Shown: positions 35,749 through 43,633, counted from the first letter of the stretch. The stretch is 64,000 nt of DNA from Streptomyces sp. FIT100 (GCF_024584805.1 NZ_CP075715.1:3730526-3794525); one strand, 5' to 3'. Program-made: numbers and translations. Notes: generated by a model not told the origin, from the letters alone.

Positions 35749-36041
35749 GCCGCTTCCCCCGTCCCCGCCCGGTGGGCACGAACGGCGCGCAGGAACGGCA
35801 CCGTGCGGGTCAGCGCGTCGGCGTACAGGGCGTCCCAACCAGCGATCTCGTCACCGGCCTCCGCGTCCGCCCGCAGGTCGGCGAGGATGTCACGGGCCGC
35901 GTCCTCACGGGCGGCCCGCTCGCCGTCCGTCTCGGACTCCAGCGGGCCCCGGAACAGGTCGACGTCGATACCGAGCGCCAGTTCCGCGAACTCGAAGTCG
36001 CCGTACGCTTCCTGGCCGGCGACGAACATGCGCATGCGCAT
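35745..36041 (-). CDS. small acidic AICE protein, first gene of the transfer operon
   Basis: The 98-residue acidic protein begins MRMRMFVAGQEAYGDFEFAEL and contains a helical stretch rich in Glu/Asp/Ala (ESETDGERAAREDAARDILADLRADAEAGDEIA). The ATG at 36041 follows GAGGAGAG and is 21 nt downstream of a hairpin element. Its stop overlaps the DUF2637 start. No family was recognised. Confidence 0.68.
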   Translation of the reverse strand: MRMRMFVAGQEAYGDFEFAELALGIDVDLFRGPLESETDGERAAREDAARDILADLRADAEAGDEIAGWDALYADALTRTVPFLRAVRAHRAGTGEAA

Positions 36042-36062
36042 GGTGGATCTCTCCTCTGATGC

Positions 36063-36121
36063 GTCGGGATAGGGAGACCGGAAGCGACGCGTTGTCCTTG
36101 TCCGGGAGCGCGCCGCACCGG
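36063..36121 (-). promoter_or_regulatory. AICE hairpin element, copy 3 (transfer-operon leader)
   Basis: The same 18-nt loop CTCCCGGACAAGGACAAC appears, but the stem sequence differs from copies 1 and 2 (GCGGCGCG with CGCGTCGC, then CCGG with CCGG across a small internal loop), so pairing is kept although bases changed. The 3' flank is CGGTCTCCCTATCCCGAC, ending 21 nt before the start of the first transfer-operon gene. Confidence 0.82.
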
Positions 36122-36124
36122 CAA

Positions 36125-36355
36125 TCAGGGCCAACACCGCAGGAAGCGGCGGGCCAGCGCCCCGGGCGGAATCTGATTCCGCGCCCTCGCGGCTGGTTGC
36201 CGGGGCTGTCGAAGTGGAATCGAGGACTTCACCGGCTGCCATCGCACGGCCGCCCGGTCCCGACCCTCGAACTGTCGGGGCACCCTGTTCGCACTACTCG
36301 GTGCCAGCAGAACGACCACCACCCAGGGCCCCAACAGGACACCGGAGGCGGTCAC
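36125..36355 (-). CDS. possible small hydrophobic protein (weak)
   Basis: A 76-residue frame from GTG 36355 begins with a hydrophobic segment (GVLLGPWVVVVLLAPSSA) and continues with a basic Pro/Arg-rich tail. Its stop lies 3 nt before hairpin element 3; the other two elements also follow a stop codon closely. No good ribosome site or homology was seen, so this is tentative. Confidence 0.25.
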   Translation of the reverse strand: MTASGVLLGPWVVVVLLAPSSANRVPRQFEGRDRAAVRWQPVKSSIPLRQPRQPAARARNQIPPGALARRFLRCWP

Positions 36356-36760
36356 CGACGGTCATCACCCGGCCGTCACGGGGGACGGGGTCAAGCCCCG
36401 TCAAGCTCACAACACTCTGTTGAGTTCTCAAGGAACCGGCGCTTCCTTTGAACCCCTTTCGAGGGCCCTCCGGGCGCTGCACGGACGGCGCACACACCCC
36501 ACACTTTTGCGTGGTGTGTACTACCTACCACTCACGTTGGCAGATGGAATCCGCGCCGTCAACCCGTGGCTTTCGACTCGGACCCGCTGACCTTCTTGTG
36601 CGGTGGTGGTTCAACTGTCGCCAGACGGCGAGGATTTCGGGAGCGTGTACTTGGGGGTGCACTCGTGCACCCCTGCGCGCAAACCGTCTGTACCGCGGCC
36701 CTGACCTGCGTAGAGTGACGATGAGTCAAGCTGGTACTACGGCCGCTCTCTGGGGGTTCG
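36356..36760. other. AICE control region without a clear gene
   Basis: About 400 bp between leftward transfer genes and the rightward regulator. It contains a relatively AT-rich stretch (CACAACACTCTGTTGAGTTC) and an imperfect palindrome at about 36509-36531 (GTGGTGTGTAC and CTACCAC). These could be promoters or operators for the divergent units. No gene is supported here. Confidence 0.5.
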
Positions 36761-38134
36761 ATGGCAGACCGGAACGTCGGACTGGCCACGCTCATGCAGG
36801 AAGCCAACTTCTCCCACAAGTCCCTTGCTCGCGCGGTGGTCACCGCTGCTGCTCAGGCAGGTGAGGACGTCACCTGTGACCACACGTACGTGACCAGGTG
36901 GCTCAAGGGCTCCATACCGCGCGGCAATATGCCGCAGTTCATTGCCGACGCAATCGGGCGCAAGGTGGGGCGTCGCCTCACGATCGATGACATCGGGATG
37001 GGCGACGCCGCAGTGTCCGCCGTGCAGCCTGAGTTGGGGCTTGACTTCGCGGACAGGCCGGAGAGCACGGCCAAGACCGTGGCCGACCTCTGGCGGGCCG
37101 ACCTTGCCGACGCTGAGACGCTGGTTCGGGCCCTGCCCGATTCTGCGGCTTGGAACACCGCGTCCCTCCGCTGGATCGTGGCCCCTCCGGACGGAGAGCT
37201 GACGCGGACGGGCAATCGGGCGGTCGGCGCGGTGGACGTGGACATGGTGCGCTCGACAGCCGACGCGTTCAGCATGCTCGACGGCAAGTTCGGCGGTGGC
37301 CATGCCCGGCGGGCGCTCATTCAGTACCTGCACACGGATGTCCGGCCGATGCTCGATGGGAAGTACTCCGACGACGTGGGCAGGCAACTGCACTCAGCCG
37401 TGGCGGAAGCGCTCCTACTCGCCGGTTGGATGTCGTACGACAGCGGCCTTCACGGCATCGCTCAGCGGTACCTCATCCAGGCGCTGCGCATGACGCAAGC
37501 GGCTGGTGACAGGCTTCTCGGTGGAAGCATCCTGTCGGCCATGAGCCATCAGGCCACGTTCCTGGGGCGGTACCAGGACGCTGCGACGCTCGCCCGTGCC
37601 GCGTACACCGGGCCCGGTCTTGCCCTGGGGCCGACCATGGCCGCACAGTTCCGCGCGATGGAAGCGCGGGCACTCGCCCGACTCGGGGATGAGCGGGGCT
37701 GTGACCTCGCCCTTGTTGAGGCGGAACTCAAGCTCAGCCAGCGGACGGCCGACAGTGACCCGCCGTACATCGCGTACTTCGACGAAGTGGAGCTTGCAGC
37801 CGAGATAGGCCACTGCTTCCGCGACCTGGGGCGCTCCGTTGAAGCCGCGGAGCGGGGCGCCGGCTCCATCTTCGGCGATGGCCTGAACAACCGGAGCGAC
37901 TTCTTCGCAACGATGGTTCAGGCTGAGGCGTACCTCAACCAAGGGGAGATCGGATGCGGATTCGATATCGCGCTGAGCGCCCTGCAACTCGGCGAAGGGT
38001 TGAAGTCGGCACGTTGCGTTCAGTACGTCCGAGAGTTCCAGGGGCGAGTCACGGACAGAATGAAGCGGACTGCGGATTTTCGTGACTTCACGGACCGGGC
38101 AGGCAGCTTTCGACTCTGGCAGGACCCGACGTGA
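36761..38134 (+). CDS. AICE transcriptional regulator with N-terminal HTH and helical repeats
   Basis: The 457-residue protein starts MADRNVGLATLMQEANFSHK, a degenerate Xre-like helix-turn-helix with TYVTRWLKGSIPRGNMPQFI. The rest is a TPR-like array (for example GLHGIAQRYLIQALRMTQAAGDR and GRYQDAATLARAAYTGPG). This plan, an HTH joined to TPRs, is typical of Streptomyces element-borne regulators that sense small molecules or peptides. It follows GGGGG at 8-nt spacing. It is transcribed away from the transfer operon and could control it. Confidence 0.8.
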   Translation: MADRNVGLATLMQEANFSHKSLARAVVTAAAQAGEDVTCDHTYVTRWLKGSIPRGNMPQFIADAIGRKVGRRLTIDDIGMGDAAVSAVQPELGLDFADRPESTAKTVADLWRADLADAETLVRALPDSAAWNTASLRWIVAPPDGELTRTGNRAVGAVDVDMVRSTADAFSMLDGKFGGGHARRALIQYLHTDVRPMLDGKYSDDVGRQLHSAVAEALLLAGWMSYDSGLHGIAQRYLIQALRMTQAAGDRLLGGSILSAMSHQATFLGRYQDAATLARAAYTGPGLALGPTMAAQFRAMEARALARLGDERGCDLALVEAELKLSQRTADSDPPYIAYFDEVELAAEIGHCFRDLGRSVEAAERGAGSIFGDGLNNRSDFFATMVQAEAYLNQGEIGCGFDIALSALQLGEGLKSARCVQYVREFQGRVTDRMKRTADFRDFTDRAGSFRLWQDPT

Positions 38135-38391
38135 CCCTTCCGCAACTCAGCACTCCGAGCGAAGTACTGGGACGGCATCCCTCCCTGGCTGAAGACAGTG
38201 GCGGTGCAGTTCGCATATGCCCCCCCGCACGCCAACAACTGCTCATACACCCTCGACCACGAATGAGACGAATACCTCCCCCATCTGTGGTCAGGCCCCT
38301 TGAGGGTCTACTGTAGGAGACAGGGCCACACGCTGGCAGCGAAATGAATCCGCCTCCCCCGCTCCTGAGCAGATATAGGGATAGACTGAAG

Positions 38392-39474
38392 ATGACTGCT
38401 CCCTCTGTCGAGGCATTCGAATTTGACGTCGCCCTCTCCTTCGCTGGAGAAGATAGACACTACGTGCAAGGAATCGCCGAGCTTCTCAAACGAAGAGGGG
38501 TGCGGATTTTCTACGATGAATATGTTGCGGCCCACTTGTGGGGGCAGGACCTGTACGCAACCCTGGATGAGGTGTATAGGAAGCGCGCGCGATTCGCCAT
38601 CATTTTCGTATCTCGTCACTACGTCAGTAAGCCCTGGACCCAACATGAGCGTATGAGTGCGCAAGCGCGGGCGGTGATCAATGTGGACCCATACTTGCTT
38701 CCCGTAAGAATTGACGACAGCGAGCTTCCGGGCTTGCGCCCTACCATCGGATACATTGACGCTCGAACTACGTCGCAAGAGCAGCTAGTGGACCTCATTA
38801 AGCAGAAGCTTTCGAGCGTCCGGGGCGAGGTGACAACGGAGCCAGCCGCATTCCGCGTACCCCGCACCACTGAACAGCAGCGAGAGCTTCTTGCTCAGAG
38901 ACCGCCGGCGTGGGAGTACCTTCTCTTCGGCGGCGTGCTTTGGCAGCGCCGTGAGGCATTGGAAGAAAAGTGGCGGGACCACGAATTGGGCTACGCTGGT
39001 CGCACAGGCCAGCACTATTCCAATGAGCAAGTGTTCACGTTTCTCAGTAATTCACTAAATGATCTATCGGGCGGCCCCCAGAGTATCGAAAGGATGCTGA
39101 GCCTCGAAGTACAGGAACGTGCTTTCGGCGCCCCAGGGGAACCCGGAAACCCTGAGCTTATTGAGCACATCGCCAAGCGCATCGTAGGGGCCTACGAGCA
39201 AATGATGGACGTTGCTGCTGAACTAAGGGGAGCTGGCGTGCCAGAAGAGCTAAGCGACGTCATGGAGGCAACGGCTCGTCTGACGGATCACCCTCTAGAA
39301 CAGATCAGAGATTTCATTGATCAGATCGTGGCAGAATTGGATACCGTTCCAGAGCGGATCGCCCGTGGCGAAGAGCTGCAGATTTCGATGGACCTAATCA
39401 TGGCCATTGATGAAGCAGCACTGAGATATCAAGCTGAGGTGTTGGAGCAGGCTAGGCGACGTCTCGACTTGTAA
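38392..39474 (+). CDS. TIR-domain protein with unknown C-terminal domain
   Basis: The 360-residue protein has a TIR domain at about 9-145: FDVALSFAGEDRHYV (strand A), RIFYDEY, LYATLDEVYRKRARFAIIFVS and PWTQHERMSA with Glu86 in the NADase position. A roughly 215-residue helical C-terminal domain is not recognised. ATG 38392 has AGGG upstream; the longer frame from 38344 lacks a ribosome site. Base composition is clearly AT-richer than the chromosome, so it is recently acquired. By analogy with TIR immune proteins it may degrade NAD or make a signal on phage infection; the trigger domain is unknown. Confidence 0.8.
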   Translation: MTAPSVEAFEFDVALSFAGEDRHYVQGIAELLKRRGVRIFYDEYVAAHLWGQDLYATLDEVYRKRARFAIIFVSRHYVSKPWTQHERMSAQARAVINVDPYLLPVRIDDSELPGLRPTIGYIDARTTSQEQLVDLIKQKLSSVRGEVTTEPAAFRVPRTTEQQRELLAQRPPAWEYLLFGGVLWQRREALEEKWRDHELGYAGRTGQHYSNEQVFTFLSNSLNDLSGGPQSIERMLSLEVQERAFGAPGEPGNPELIEHIAKRIVGAYEQMMDVAAELRGAGVPEELSDVMEATARLTDHPLEQIRDFIDQIVAELDTVPERIARGEELQISMDLIMAIDEAALRYQAEVLEQARRRLDL

Positions 39475-39506
39475 GTGACGAGGGTCGCCTTTCCCAAGGA
39501 GGGCAC

Positions 39507-40409
39507 CTAGAAAGGCGCCCAGTCTCGGCGAGAGCCACCCGAGCGTAGGGTTTGCACCCGTTTCTCAACTTCCTCGGCTGCGCGGGGATTGGTGCCGACG
39601 TTCTGCGAGAGCCACGTGACCATTAGCAGTTCGCGGATGCTCCGGAGGACGGCGTACCCGGGCCATTCTCTCACGTCGAATCCATATCCCGTGACAAAAT
39701 CAGCGTACTCGGCTTCTGTGTGCCAACCGAAGCTGTCATAGTACATGGCGGTCTGCATTAGGTCCCACTCTCGGGGGCCCGTGACGAACCCGTCCAGGTC
39801 GATGACCTTTGGATGACCGATCTCGTCACGCAGGACATTTCCGACGTTGAAGTCACCGTGCAGGTGACCCGCCGGAAGCACGAACCGGAGACGACCGTAC
39901 TCGGCCGCCAAATCGTCAGCCATGGACCGAAGAAACGCGCGGGTGGCGTCCGGAATGGCGGCACGCTTCAAACGCCGCCCGACCTTGTCGAAAGGCTGAA
40001 GGGGCGGGAGCGAAAAAGTCGGCGGCTTCAATTCGTGAAGCCGCCGCAGCAGTACGCCCATTTCTCCCGTACTCGCATACGTGTCACCGTCGGCGAGACC
40101 TTCCCAGAAAGTCACCGGGTGTCCCTGAATGACGACGGGCTGTTCAGCCGTCGTGACGAGCCGCGCCGCCGGATATTCCTCAGTCGCGAGCCATTCAGCG
40201 ACAGCCACCTCCCTCCGCACGGAGGTGAGCCGATCGGGACTGCGGCCGACCCGGGAGACGATACGGCCGCCGTCCACGCGGAACACCGCATGGTCGCCGA
40301 ACCGCAGCATCTCGATTCCGTCCGGGTCCACGTCCGCGACCTCGCATGCCTTACGCAGGATGGCGCCAGCCGCGTCAGCGTTGAATTCAGTGCGTTCGGT
40401 CGTCGTCAT
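39507..40409 (-). CDS. aminoglycoside phosphotransferase-family protein
   Basis: The 300-residue APH/choline-kinase-fold protein has the catalytic loop GHLHGDFNVGNVL with Asp and Asn, and the metal-binding Asp in VIDLDGFVTGPREWDL. The N-terminal lobe is VFRVDGGRIVSRVGRSPDR. Resistance is not implied; such genes commonly follow a GntR regulator in AICEs. Its ATG overlaps the GntR stop (ATGA), so the two are co-translated. Substrate unknown. Confidence 0.85.
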   Translation of the reverse strand: MTTTERTEFNADAAGAILRKACEVADVDPDGIEMLRFGDHAVFRVDGGRIVSRVGRSPDRLTSVRREVAVAEWLATEEYPAARLVTTAEQPVVIQGHPVTFWEGLADGDTYASTGEMGVLLRRLHELKPPTFSLPPLQPFDKVGRRLKRAAIPDATRAFLRSMADDLAAEYGRLRFVLPAGHLHGDFNVGNVLRDEIGHPKVIDLDGFVTGPREWDLMQTAMYYDSFGWHTEAEYADFVTGYGFDVREWPGYAVLRSIRELLMVTWLSQNVGTNPRAAEEVEKRVQTLRSGGSRRDWAPF

Positions 40410-40858
40410 GCCGTCTGAGTCCCCCGTCCGGCCGGCAACGCACGTACTTCCCGCCCGCGCTCGGCACCTTTACCGATGAGACCTTGTCCCTCCATCTGCG
40501 CGATGGCGGAGCGCACGGCGGTACGGGACGCGCCGAACCGCTCGCACAACTCCTTCTCGGTGGGGAAGCGGTCGCCCACCTTCACCCCCTCGCCGCGCAG
40601 CAAGTCGGTTACCCGGTCGACCAACGGCCGACGGTCGCCAGTCCCTGCTACGAACCACCCAGCCCCCTGCACGGACTCGATCAGGCCGTCAGCCTTGAGT
40701 GCCGCAAGCGCCCGCTCGATAGTGCTGCGGCTCACGCCGTACTCGCTCACGAGTGCCGACTGAGACGGCAGCACCTCAGTGATCTCGCCGTCCCTGATCT
40801 TCTCGCGGAGGGATTCCGAGACCTCCAGGTACGTACCTCGCGGACTGCCCTGCGGCAC
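40406..40858 (-). CDS. GntR-family regulator with two tandem winged helices
   Basis: The 150-residue protein lacks the usual effector domain. It contains one GntR wHTH (LEVSESLREKIRDGEI, LPSQSALVSEYGVSRSTIERALAALKADGLI) and a second one after it (VDRVTDLLRGEGVKVGDRFPTEKELCERFGASRTAVRSAI). The GTG at 40858 follows GGGGAG. KorSA-type GntR repressors keep AICE genes silent; the double DNA-binding design suggests binding to paired operators. Confidence 0.82.
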   Translation of the reverse strand: MPQGSPRGTYLEVSESLREKIRDGEITEVLPSQSALVSEYGVSRSTIERALAALKADGLIESVQGAGWFVAGTGDRRPLVDRVTDLLRGEGVKVGDRFPTEKELCERFGASRTAVRSAIAQMEGQGLIGKGAERGREVRALPAGRGTQTA

Positions 40859-41037
40859 GTGGGCTCCCCTTCCTCGACCTCGGCGGTGGCCCAGTGGGCA
40901 CCTAATGGAAACAAGGTTGCCATGCCCGTGCCACCGACCGATGGGCTCGCCTACCCTGCGTCGCTCGACGCCGCTCCTGTCCTCATTCGCTGGAAGACCG
41001 ACGCGCCCTGTCCGCAGACGGCTGCTCGCCAGCCGTC

Positions 41038-41901
41038 TCAGCGGCAGAACAGCCAGCCTGCTACACCCAGCCCGGCCAGCAGCAAGGGCCCATAGACGGG
41101 AGCGACGGCCCACGAGCGCACATCTGGCCAATCTGGCCAGTAGTTCACGCGGGTGCCCGCTGGCGACGCCAGAGCCGGGTTCATGGAAAATGCCGGAATG
41201 GGGCGCCCCGCCGCTACCTCGTCGTAGAGCTTACGAAAGGCTCGCTCCTGTTTGAGGTAATTGGCATCGAGCACGCCGAATACAAGTACCGCCAGGCAGC
41301 CGAGAAGCGCCACGAATGGGGACTTACTAGTGATCGCGTATCCATAAGTCACGGTTACTATCGGAAGCAGCCACGACTTGGAGGCGGACGACGCCTGCGA
41401 CATACGGGTAACAACGGCCTGGATAAACGACAGATGCTGCCGACGGTCTTCGGCCCCGACAGTGCTTGCCTCGTTGAGGAGAGCAGCCTGAATCACGGCG
41501 AGGGTTCGGTTCTGGGCTTGGTCGTCTTCAGCCGCACCCATGGGCCATTGAAGTGTCATGCGATCCCCGGGCCAACGAGGCACCAGGTGAAAGTGCACAT
41601 GGGGCACGGTTTGGGTAGCAGCCGCCCCGGTGGACTGAATCACGTTCAATCCATCCGGTGCGAGAGCTGAACGGATCGCACGCGCTGTCTTGAGGAGCGC
41701 TTCACCCAATTCACGGCCCTCAGCAGCAGTTAGATCAGTGAGGTCCGCAACATGACGGTTTGGCACAACTAGAGTGTGACCGCGGGTGGCTGGCTCTAGA
41801 GGAAAAAATACTGTCACCTCTTGGCTGCGGTACACCAGCCTCGCGCTGGCGTCATCCCCTGCGATAATCGCACAGAAAGGGCATGAGGCTGGATTTACCA
41901 C
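41038..41901 (-). CDS. HIT-domain hydrolase fused to a membrane-spanning effector-like domain
   Basis: The 287-residue protein has an intact HIT domain at 7-110: CPFCAIIAGDDASARLVY, GHTLVVPNRHVADL and the His triad PHVHFHLVPRW. From about 155 it continues as LSFIQAVVTRMSQASSASKSW, then two hydrophobic helices (177-192, 196-211), LDANYLKQERAFRKLYDEVAAG, and a last hydrophobic helix (266-284). The second half resembles small two-helix membrane proteins that I recall next to TIR-like genes. The GTG start overlaps the TIR gene by 7 nt. I infer a nucleotide-sensing or -processing membrane effector. Confidence 0.8.
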   Translation of the reverse strand: MVNPASCPFCAIIAGDDASARLVYRSQEVTVFFPLEPATRGHTLVVPNRHVADLTDLTAAEGRELGEALLKTARAIRSALAPDGLNVIQSTGAAATQTVPHVHFHLVPRWPGDRMTLQWPMGAAEDDQAQNRTLAVIQAALLNEASTVGAEDRRQHLSFIQAVVTRMSQASSASKSWLLPIVTVTYGYAITSKSPFVALLGCLAVLVFGVLDANYLKQERAFRKLYDEVAAGRPIPAFSMNPALASPAGTRVNYWPDWPDVRSWAVAPVYGPLLLAGLGVAGWLFCR

Positions 41902-42383
41902 GATCGCCTAGTCACTCCTTGACTCGACCAAATCTCCAGATTATCGCGCAGTCTGTTATAGGTCGCCTTACTGTCGATCTTCCCCGACCAATCCCGAACC
42001 GTAGGATCAAAGATCGGTACCGAGCCCACACTCTCTGCTTTCGCGAAGGGGTCGGGACCCGCGCTGTCAACACTTCCCAGGGACGAGAGCCCGTGGATGC
42101 GGATCCCCAGAAGGGGTTTCTTATCAGCCCACGCCTTCTCAATCTCATAGATAACCCATGGCCGACTTGCCGTGTACTTGCCGATCAGGACAATGACGGC
42201 CTTCTTGTATGCCATCTGGTCGTGGATCCAGTTCTTGATCGCCTGGTCTCCGCGCCTGCGCACCTGCTCCCACTCCTGGGAGTTCAACAGTGGTTGCCCC
42301 TCAAGCGCGTTGATGTTGCGAACCAGCTGTACACGGTGAACGTCTTGTTCGTAGTGGAAGCTGTAGAACACTGTCTTAGCCAT
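41895..42383 (-). CDS. ThsB-like TIR protein (MTH538 / DUF1863 type)
   Basis: The 162-residue single-domain protein begins MAKTVFYSFHYEQDVHRVQLVRNI, the hallmark of MTH538-type TIR-like proteins. It has SQEWEQVRRRGDQAIKNWI, AVIVLIGKYTASRPWVIYEIEKAW with Glu80 as the probable NADase residue, and LLGIRIHGL. Thoeris ThsB proteins of this family make a cyclic or modified ADP-ribose signal after phage detection. It is coupled to the HIT/TM gene by a 7-nt overlap, so the pair is a two-gene module at the right end of the element. Confidence 0.85.
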   Translation of the reverse strand: MAKTVFYSFHYEQDVHRVQLVRNINALEGQPLLNSQEWEQVRRRGDQAIKNWIHDQMAYKKAVIVLIGKYTASRPWVIYEIEKAWADKKPLLGIRIHGLSSLGSVDSAGPDPFAKAESVGSVPIFDPTVRDWSGKIDSKATYNRLRDNLEIWSSQGVTRRSW

Positions 42384-42648
42384 GTGATCGCCGATCCGAG
42401 AGTGCCGACGTGGGTGGCCACGACTCTAGCTGTGAGCTCTGGCATCTTGGGCGAGATCGCGTGAGACCCGGGCCAGGCGGGGTCCTACGCCGTTCGGCCC
42501 AACGTCAAGACCTTGCCTGACGGCATCATCGGTTGTCCTGGTCTTTGTCCAGTGCACCGACGGCCGCCACCGTTCGCCTCCGTACGCGCCCCCTCTCTGA
42601 CCTGCACCGGGAACGTCGATGAACGCCCCCGGACGGCCGCGCGGACAG

Positions 42649-42722
42649 TTGGAAAGCGTGTTGGGGGCAACCCCTCACGAGTTCGAATCTCGTATCCTCC
42701 GCCAGTGCCTCACCGGGCACGA
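42649..42722. repeat. attR of the integrated element
   Basis: 74 bp identical to attL (25235-25308), containing the tRNA-Ser 3' half but not the 5' half, so it is not a functional tRNA. The gap between the TIR gene and attR (42384-42648) holds no gene that I can support. Confidence 0.93.
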
Positions 42723-42725
42723 AGT

Positions 42726-42757
42726 CGAAGGGCCCCACCGCAAGGTGGGGCCCTTCG
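42726..42757. terminator. tRNA-Ser terminator hairpin, attR side (loop GCAA)
   Basis: The same 14-bp stem as at 25312-25343, but the loop is GCAA instead of TTGC, the reverse complement. Confidence 0.85.
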
Positions 42758-43446
42758 ACGTTGCCCGCCCACTTCCCGCCCCAGTTGGCCTTCGGCAGCC
42801 CCGGAGCGCATCGCCGACTTGCTGGGCAACCTTCCGCAGCGTTCCGGTGCATCCGGGGGACGGCCGCGACAGTATGGCGAGCGTCACACAGAAGCCCGTC
42901 TCGCACCCCTGCACCCCCCGCCCTCGCTCCTGAAGCGGTGATCGCTCGACGCACGGCTGTAGGCGGGCGGCGGCCACCAGCGCGCTGCCGTCTTCGGTGA
43001 GGTAGATCAGGAAGGTTCATTTCTGATCGGCAGAATCGATCAGCCCTCTCCGCGCACCGGCCGGCCATGCTCACGGAGGATGGTGCGCGGTCGGCTCTGG
43101 CAGGTCATCTGCTGGCCATCGACGAAGCCCGACCGTCGGTTGGGTCCCGGACGATTCTCCGGGCCGCCCCCAGGCAGGCCGGGGATGCAACCATTCCTTT
43201 CAGAGCTGGAACCCCCGGAAGCCCGACCGCGCACTTGAGACCCTAAAGGCCGACACTGACAACGGCCTTGTACGCGCTGGGCCGTTGAGCGGTGAGTGTC
43301 CAACTGCGTGACGACGCCGACGAGCAGCGGCGGACGGGCGCGAACGCCTGCGGACCATCAGCGCAGGTAAGAGACCACCGGTCCAGCGTAGAGCCGCCAT
43401 CCAAGGTGCTTCGGTATGAAGAGCTCGCTCCGTTAGGGTGCGCCGC
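42758..43446. other. gene-poor scar next to attR
   Basis: About 690 bp in which no frame has convincing protein character on either strand. It probably holds remnants of earlier insertions at this tRNA hot spot, but I cannot identify them. A likely promoter for the following short gene lies near its end. Confidence 0.5.
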
Positions 43447-43542
43447 GTGACCGACGATGCCCCGGCCTGTCCCGAGTGCAGCCGGCCTATGAAGTCCGGC
43501 GGCCTGGTGCTCTCCGAGCGGGCGGACGACGGACAGCGGTGA
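43447..43542 (+). pseudogene. truncated CPxC zinc-ribbon protein
   Basis: A GTG start gives 31 codons, VTDDAPACPECSRPMKSGGL then SERADDGQR and stop. The opening is that of a Streptomyces small zinc-ribbon family with a longer C-terminal half; here the reading frame ends early, so it looks like a broken copy. It could still be a short expressed peptide. Confidence 0.4.
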
Positions 43543-43633
43543 CAACCGGAGGCCCTCGCCCCCTGCCCGTGATACCCGCGGGAGAGTTCGCCGGCATCGG
43601 AGCGTCGGTGCCGAGTGACGGGGACGTCGTGGC

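Larger units (their letters stand above)
25235..42722. mobile_element. 17.5-kb AICE inserted in tRNA-Ser(GGA)
   Basis: Direct 74-bp att repeats flank a complete set of AICE functions: tyrosine integrase next to attL, Xis, Prim-Pol replication protein with a DUF3987 partner, FtsK/TraB-like translocase, Spd-like membrane proteins and regulators (GntR, helical-repeat regulator). Transfer as double-stranded DNA by one TraB-type motor is the established AICE mode. Gene starts overlap in most of the leftward operons. The right third (38.1-42.4 kb) is AT-richer and carries TIR and HIT genes, so it looks like variable cargo. The element seems intact; no frameshifts were noticed. Confidence 0.93.

Noticed and set aside
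38131..38316. 61-codon frame overlapping the stop of the AICE regulator (GTGA)
   Set aside because: No family pattern, no ribosome site beyond the overlap, and composition typical of random frames.
39507..40409. Antibiotic-resistance call for the APH-fold gene
   Set aside because: The kinase motifs fit the broad APH/choline-kinase superfamily; nothing shows an aminoglycoside substrate.
42649..42701. Second tRNA-Ser gene at attR
   Set aside because: Only the 3' 53 nt are present; acceptor 5' strand and D-arm are missing, so it is an attachment-site remnant.
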